Of a stretch of DNA of 64,000 bases, positions 62,458-64,000 are shown piece by piece (position 1 is the first letter of the stretch; every line of letters starts with the position of its first letter). Below the pieces are notes generated by a model that saw only the letters and a list, made by a program, of their open reading frames with translations, ran no database searches and was not told where the DNA came from. The DNA is taken from assembly GCA_964491015.1 (NCBI GenBank), contig CAZBEY010000001.1:99629-163628 (forward strand). Reading direction: 5' to 3'. A program made the position numbers and the translations under genes. Origin of the DNA: JADFRD01 sp964491015. Its GTDB lineage: Bacteria; Fidelibacterota; Marinisomatia; Marinisomatales; TCS55.

Positions 62458-63980
62458 TTAATCAATGCCAATCTGCCAATCATTTCATCACCACCCGGTG
62501 TTTCTACGTGATAGATATAAATTCCTGGCGCCACATCATGGTCATCCTTGCTCAATAAATTCCAGGGTTCAGTGCCATCAAAAAGTGTACCTAAGTGGTC
62601 AATTGTTTTAATATGCTCCCCGGACATCGTAAATATTCGAATGGTACATTCCTTTGGCAGATGTATAAAATCAACCCGTCGTTCACCTCTGCCAAACGTA
62701 AAAACCTGGGGCGGGGGCACTTCAAAACTAGAAGCTGCGACGTAAGGATTGGGTACAACAGCAATTTGGGACATTTCATTTTCAACCATCGATTGGTCTA
62801 CAGTTGCTTCGGTATATGTGATACGATATCGGTCGTCTAAATCTTCAGAATCAAATGGTTTCGAAACAAAAATACTAAACGAAGCGCCAGCAGGATCACT
62901 GTTTACCAATGAAGAATCAGTCGGTTCACTAAAACTGATTGACCAAATCCCATCCGTCCCAATCGTAGGAATAATTCTATCACCAATTGAAATTTCATTA
63001 TCTTGATCATTATCAAAAAAGACAATATCCAATTGAATATTTTCATTTACATTCCATACTTGAGCCCGAACGGGTTGGGGATTAACAAGAATAGAAGTAT
63101 CGGCATACTCGTTAAAAAACTTTAGTTCAATATCTCTGGCGTAAGTTTTAGAAGAATAAGGTTCTACACTGACATTAAAAAATTCGAGATCTGATTGCCA
63201 ACCCATTGAATCAATGAAAACACCTGCTATATCCATAAAATAAAGTTGATATGGCCCAACCAATAAAGAATTATTCCACACATTTGAAGCTTCATTAAAT
63301 GATATATGATCCCAGACAGCCGTCGTATCTCCATCCAAGACTTCAGATATGTCCAAATATTTCATATTTCCTGATTTTGAAATAACGATATCATAAATAG
63401 TGTTTGCATCATTGTCAATGTGATCTATCAAGCTAGCTTTCATGGTGGCCGTTGTATAGCCTTGGTAGTGGTTCAAGTCAAGTTTTGGCTTCACATAACC
63501 AGCCACAGGACTATTCGGCACCACAGTGACCACATTTACATCACCGATTGTTTTGGAACATTCTAAGGGAGGAAGATTGCCCGTGATACTTCCTTTATCA
63601 TAAGCAGTAACAGCATAGTAATATGTAATTCCGTTGACCAGGTTTGAATCAACGAATGAACGAGTGATGCCTGAATTTGAACCCATATCCATATGATAGC
63701 CTTCTGCAGAAGAAACAGAATGGACACCTTCATAATCATCATCTAAATCGAATTGGGCGATTGGGACATAACCCACACCAATACCCTGATTATCCGTAAT
63801 CACTTTTCCCCATTCTCCTTTAACATTGGAACGATAAATTTTGTACCCTTCAAAATCTTCTCCATTGACAGGATCAACCGATAATTCGGCAATATCATTC
63901 CAATATAATGTGACTTTATTTTCTCCGGGGACAGCAACGACTTCAGGTTGATCAACCGAAATTGTTAGCTGAATTACCCC
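62454..63980 (-). CDS. Secreted protein with FN3-like domain and PNPY-type tail, 5' end disrupted or outside window
   Basis: C-terminal part of a larger secreted protein. The frame reads back from the stop at 62454 to an in-frame TGA at 63981-63983. The first start codon inside it is GTG 63803, but clear FN3-like coding lies upstream of that (PGENKVTLYWNDIAELSVD, GEDFEGYKIYRS), so the gene must be longer. The tail has VVPNPYVAAS, FTMSGEHIKTIDH, PGIYIYHVETPGGDEMIG and ends LALIK, the same class as the two receptor partners. Either the TGA is a nonsense mutation or sequence error, or a frameshift lies near the window edge. Confidence 0.75.
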   Translation of the reverse strand, partial: GVIQLTISVDQPEVVAVPGENKVTLYWNDIAELSVDPVNGEDFEGYKIYRSNVKGEWGKVITDNQGIGVGYVPIAQFDLDDDYEGVHSVSSAEGYHMDMGSNSGITRSFVDSNLVNGITYYYAVTAYDKGSITGNLPPLECSKTIGDVNVVTVVPNSPVAGYVKPKLDLNHYQGYTTATMKASLIDHIDNDANTIYDIVISKSGNMKYLDISEVLDGDTTAVWDHISFNEASNVWNNSLLVGPYQLYFMDIAGVFIDSMGWQSDLEFFNVSVEPYSSKTYARDIELKFFNEYADTSILVNPQPVRAQVWNVNENIQLDIVFFDNDQDNEISIGDRIIPTIGTDGIWSISFSEPTDSSLVNSDPAGASFSIFVSKPFDSEDLDDRYRITYTEATVDQSMVENEMSQIAVVPNPYVAASSFEVPPPQVFTFGRGERRVDFIHLPKECTIRIFTMSGEHIKTIDHLGTLFDGTEPWNLLSKDDHDVAPGIYIYHVETPGGDEMIGRLALIK

Positions 63981-64000
63981 TCACTGTTCCTTATCATTTT

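Noticed and set aside
63981..63983. TGA read as selenocysteine or as a recoded codon
   Set aside because: Several other genes in the window end with TGA in ATGA overlaps, so TGA is a normal stop, and no selenocysteine insertion element or selenoprotein family is seen.

Overview
The window is low-GC bacterial DNA with gene content typical of the FCB superphylum. Several secreted proteins end in the type IX secretion (T9SS) signature 'NYPNPFNP' followed by a FlgD-like fold. There are PorV/PorQ-type outer-membrane proteins, TonB-dependent receptors with a CarboxypepD_reg-like N-terminal domain, and a GldA/GldF/GldG/DUF4340 ABC-transporter cluster. The combination best fits Candidatus Marinimicrobia (SAR406, Neomarinimicrobiota) or a neighbour such as Calditrichota or Ignavibacteriota. 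This assignment is inferred from gene content; there is no rRNA or tRNA gene here to confirm it.

Positions 1-13683 hold a Wzy-dependent capsule/exopolysaccharide locus: a phosphoglycosyltransferase cut by the left edge, a Wzi-like barrel on the opposite strand, two glycosyltransferases, flippase (Wzx), polymerase (Wzy), a chain-length protein (Wzz) with an unusual N-terminal helix-turn-helix, an export protein (Wza-like), RmlB, RmlC and UDP-sugar dehydrogenase. Upstream on the same strand, 13743-20448, lies a housekeeping run: VWA-like membrane protein, TsaD, YbbR, ribosomal protein S1 and cytidylate kinase.

Positions 20744-35528 carry mixed genes: two small membrane proteins, a probable DNA methyltransferase coupled to a T9SS-secreted PhoPQ-related protein and followed by a PD-(D/E)XK-like nuclease, the Gld-type ABC transporter, a transglutaminase-like protein, YjbQ, an FAH-family hydrolase, cysteine desulfurase, a cupin and an M20 peptidase.

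Positions 35620-64000 are dominated by the cell surface. They include a GHL10 glycoside hydrolase, an N-acetylmuramoyl-alanine amidase and a perfectly duplicated beta-propeller protein, all with T9SS tails. A long minus-strand run (59296 to 43527) holds two TonB-dependent receptors, each followed by a large secreted protein with a different 'PNPY' tail, plus lipoproteins and a PorV-like barrel. A third PNPY-protein/PorV pair sits at the right edge, beyond a MORN-repeat lipoprotein and diaminopimelate decarboxylase. The repeated receptor/PNPY-protein/PorV grouping is the best candidate in the window for an undescribed outer-membrane system.
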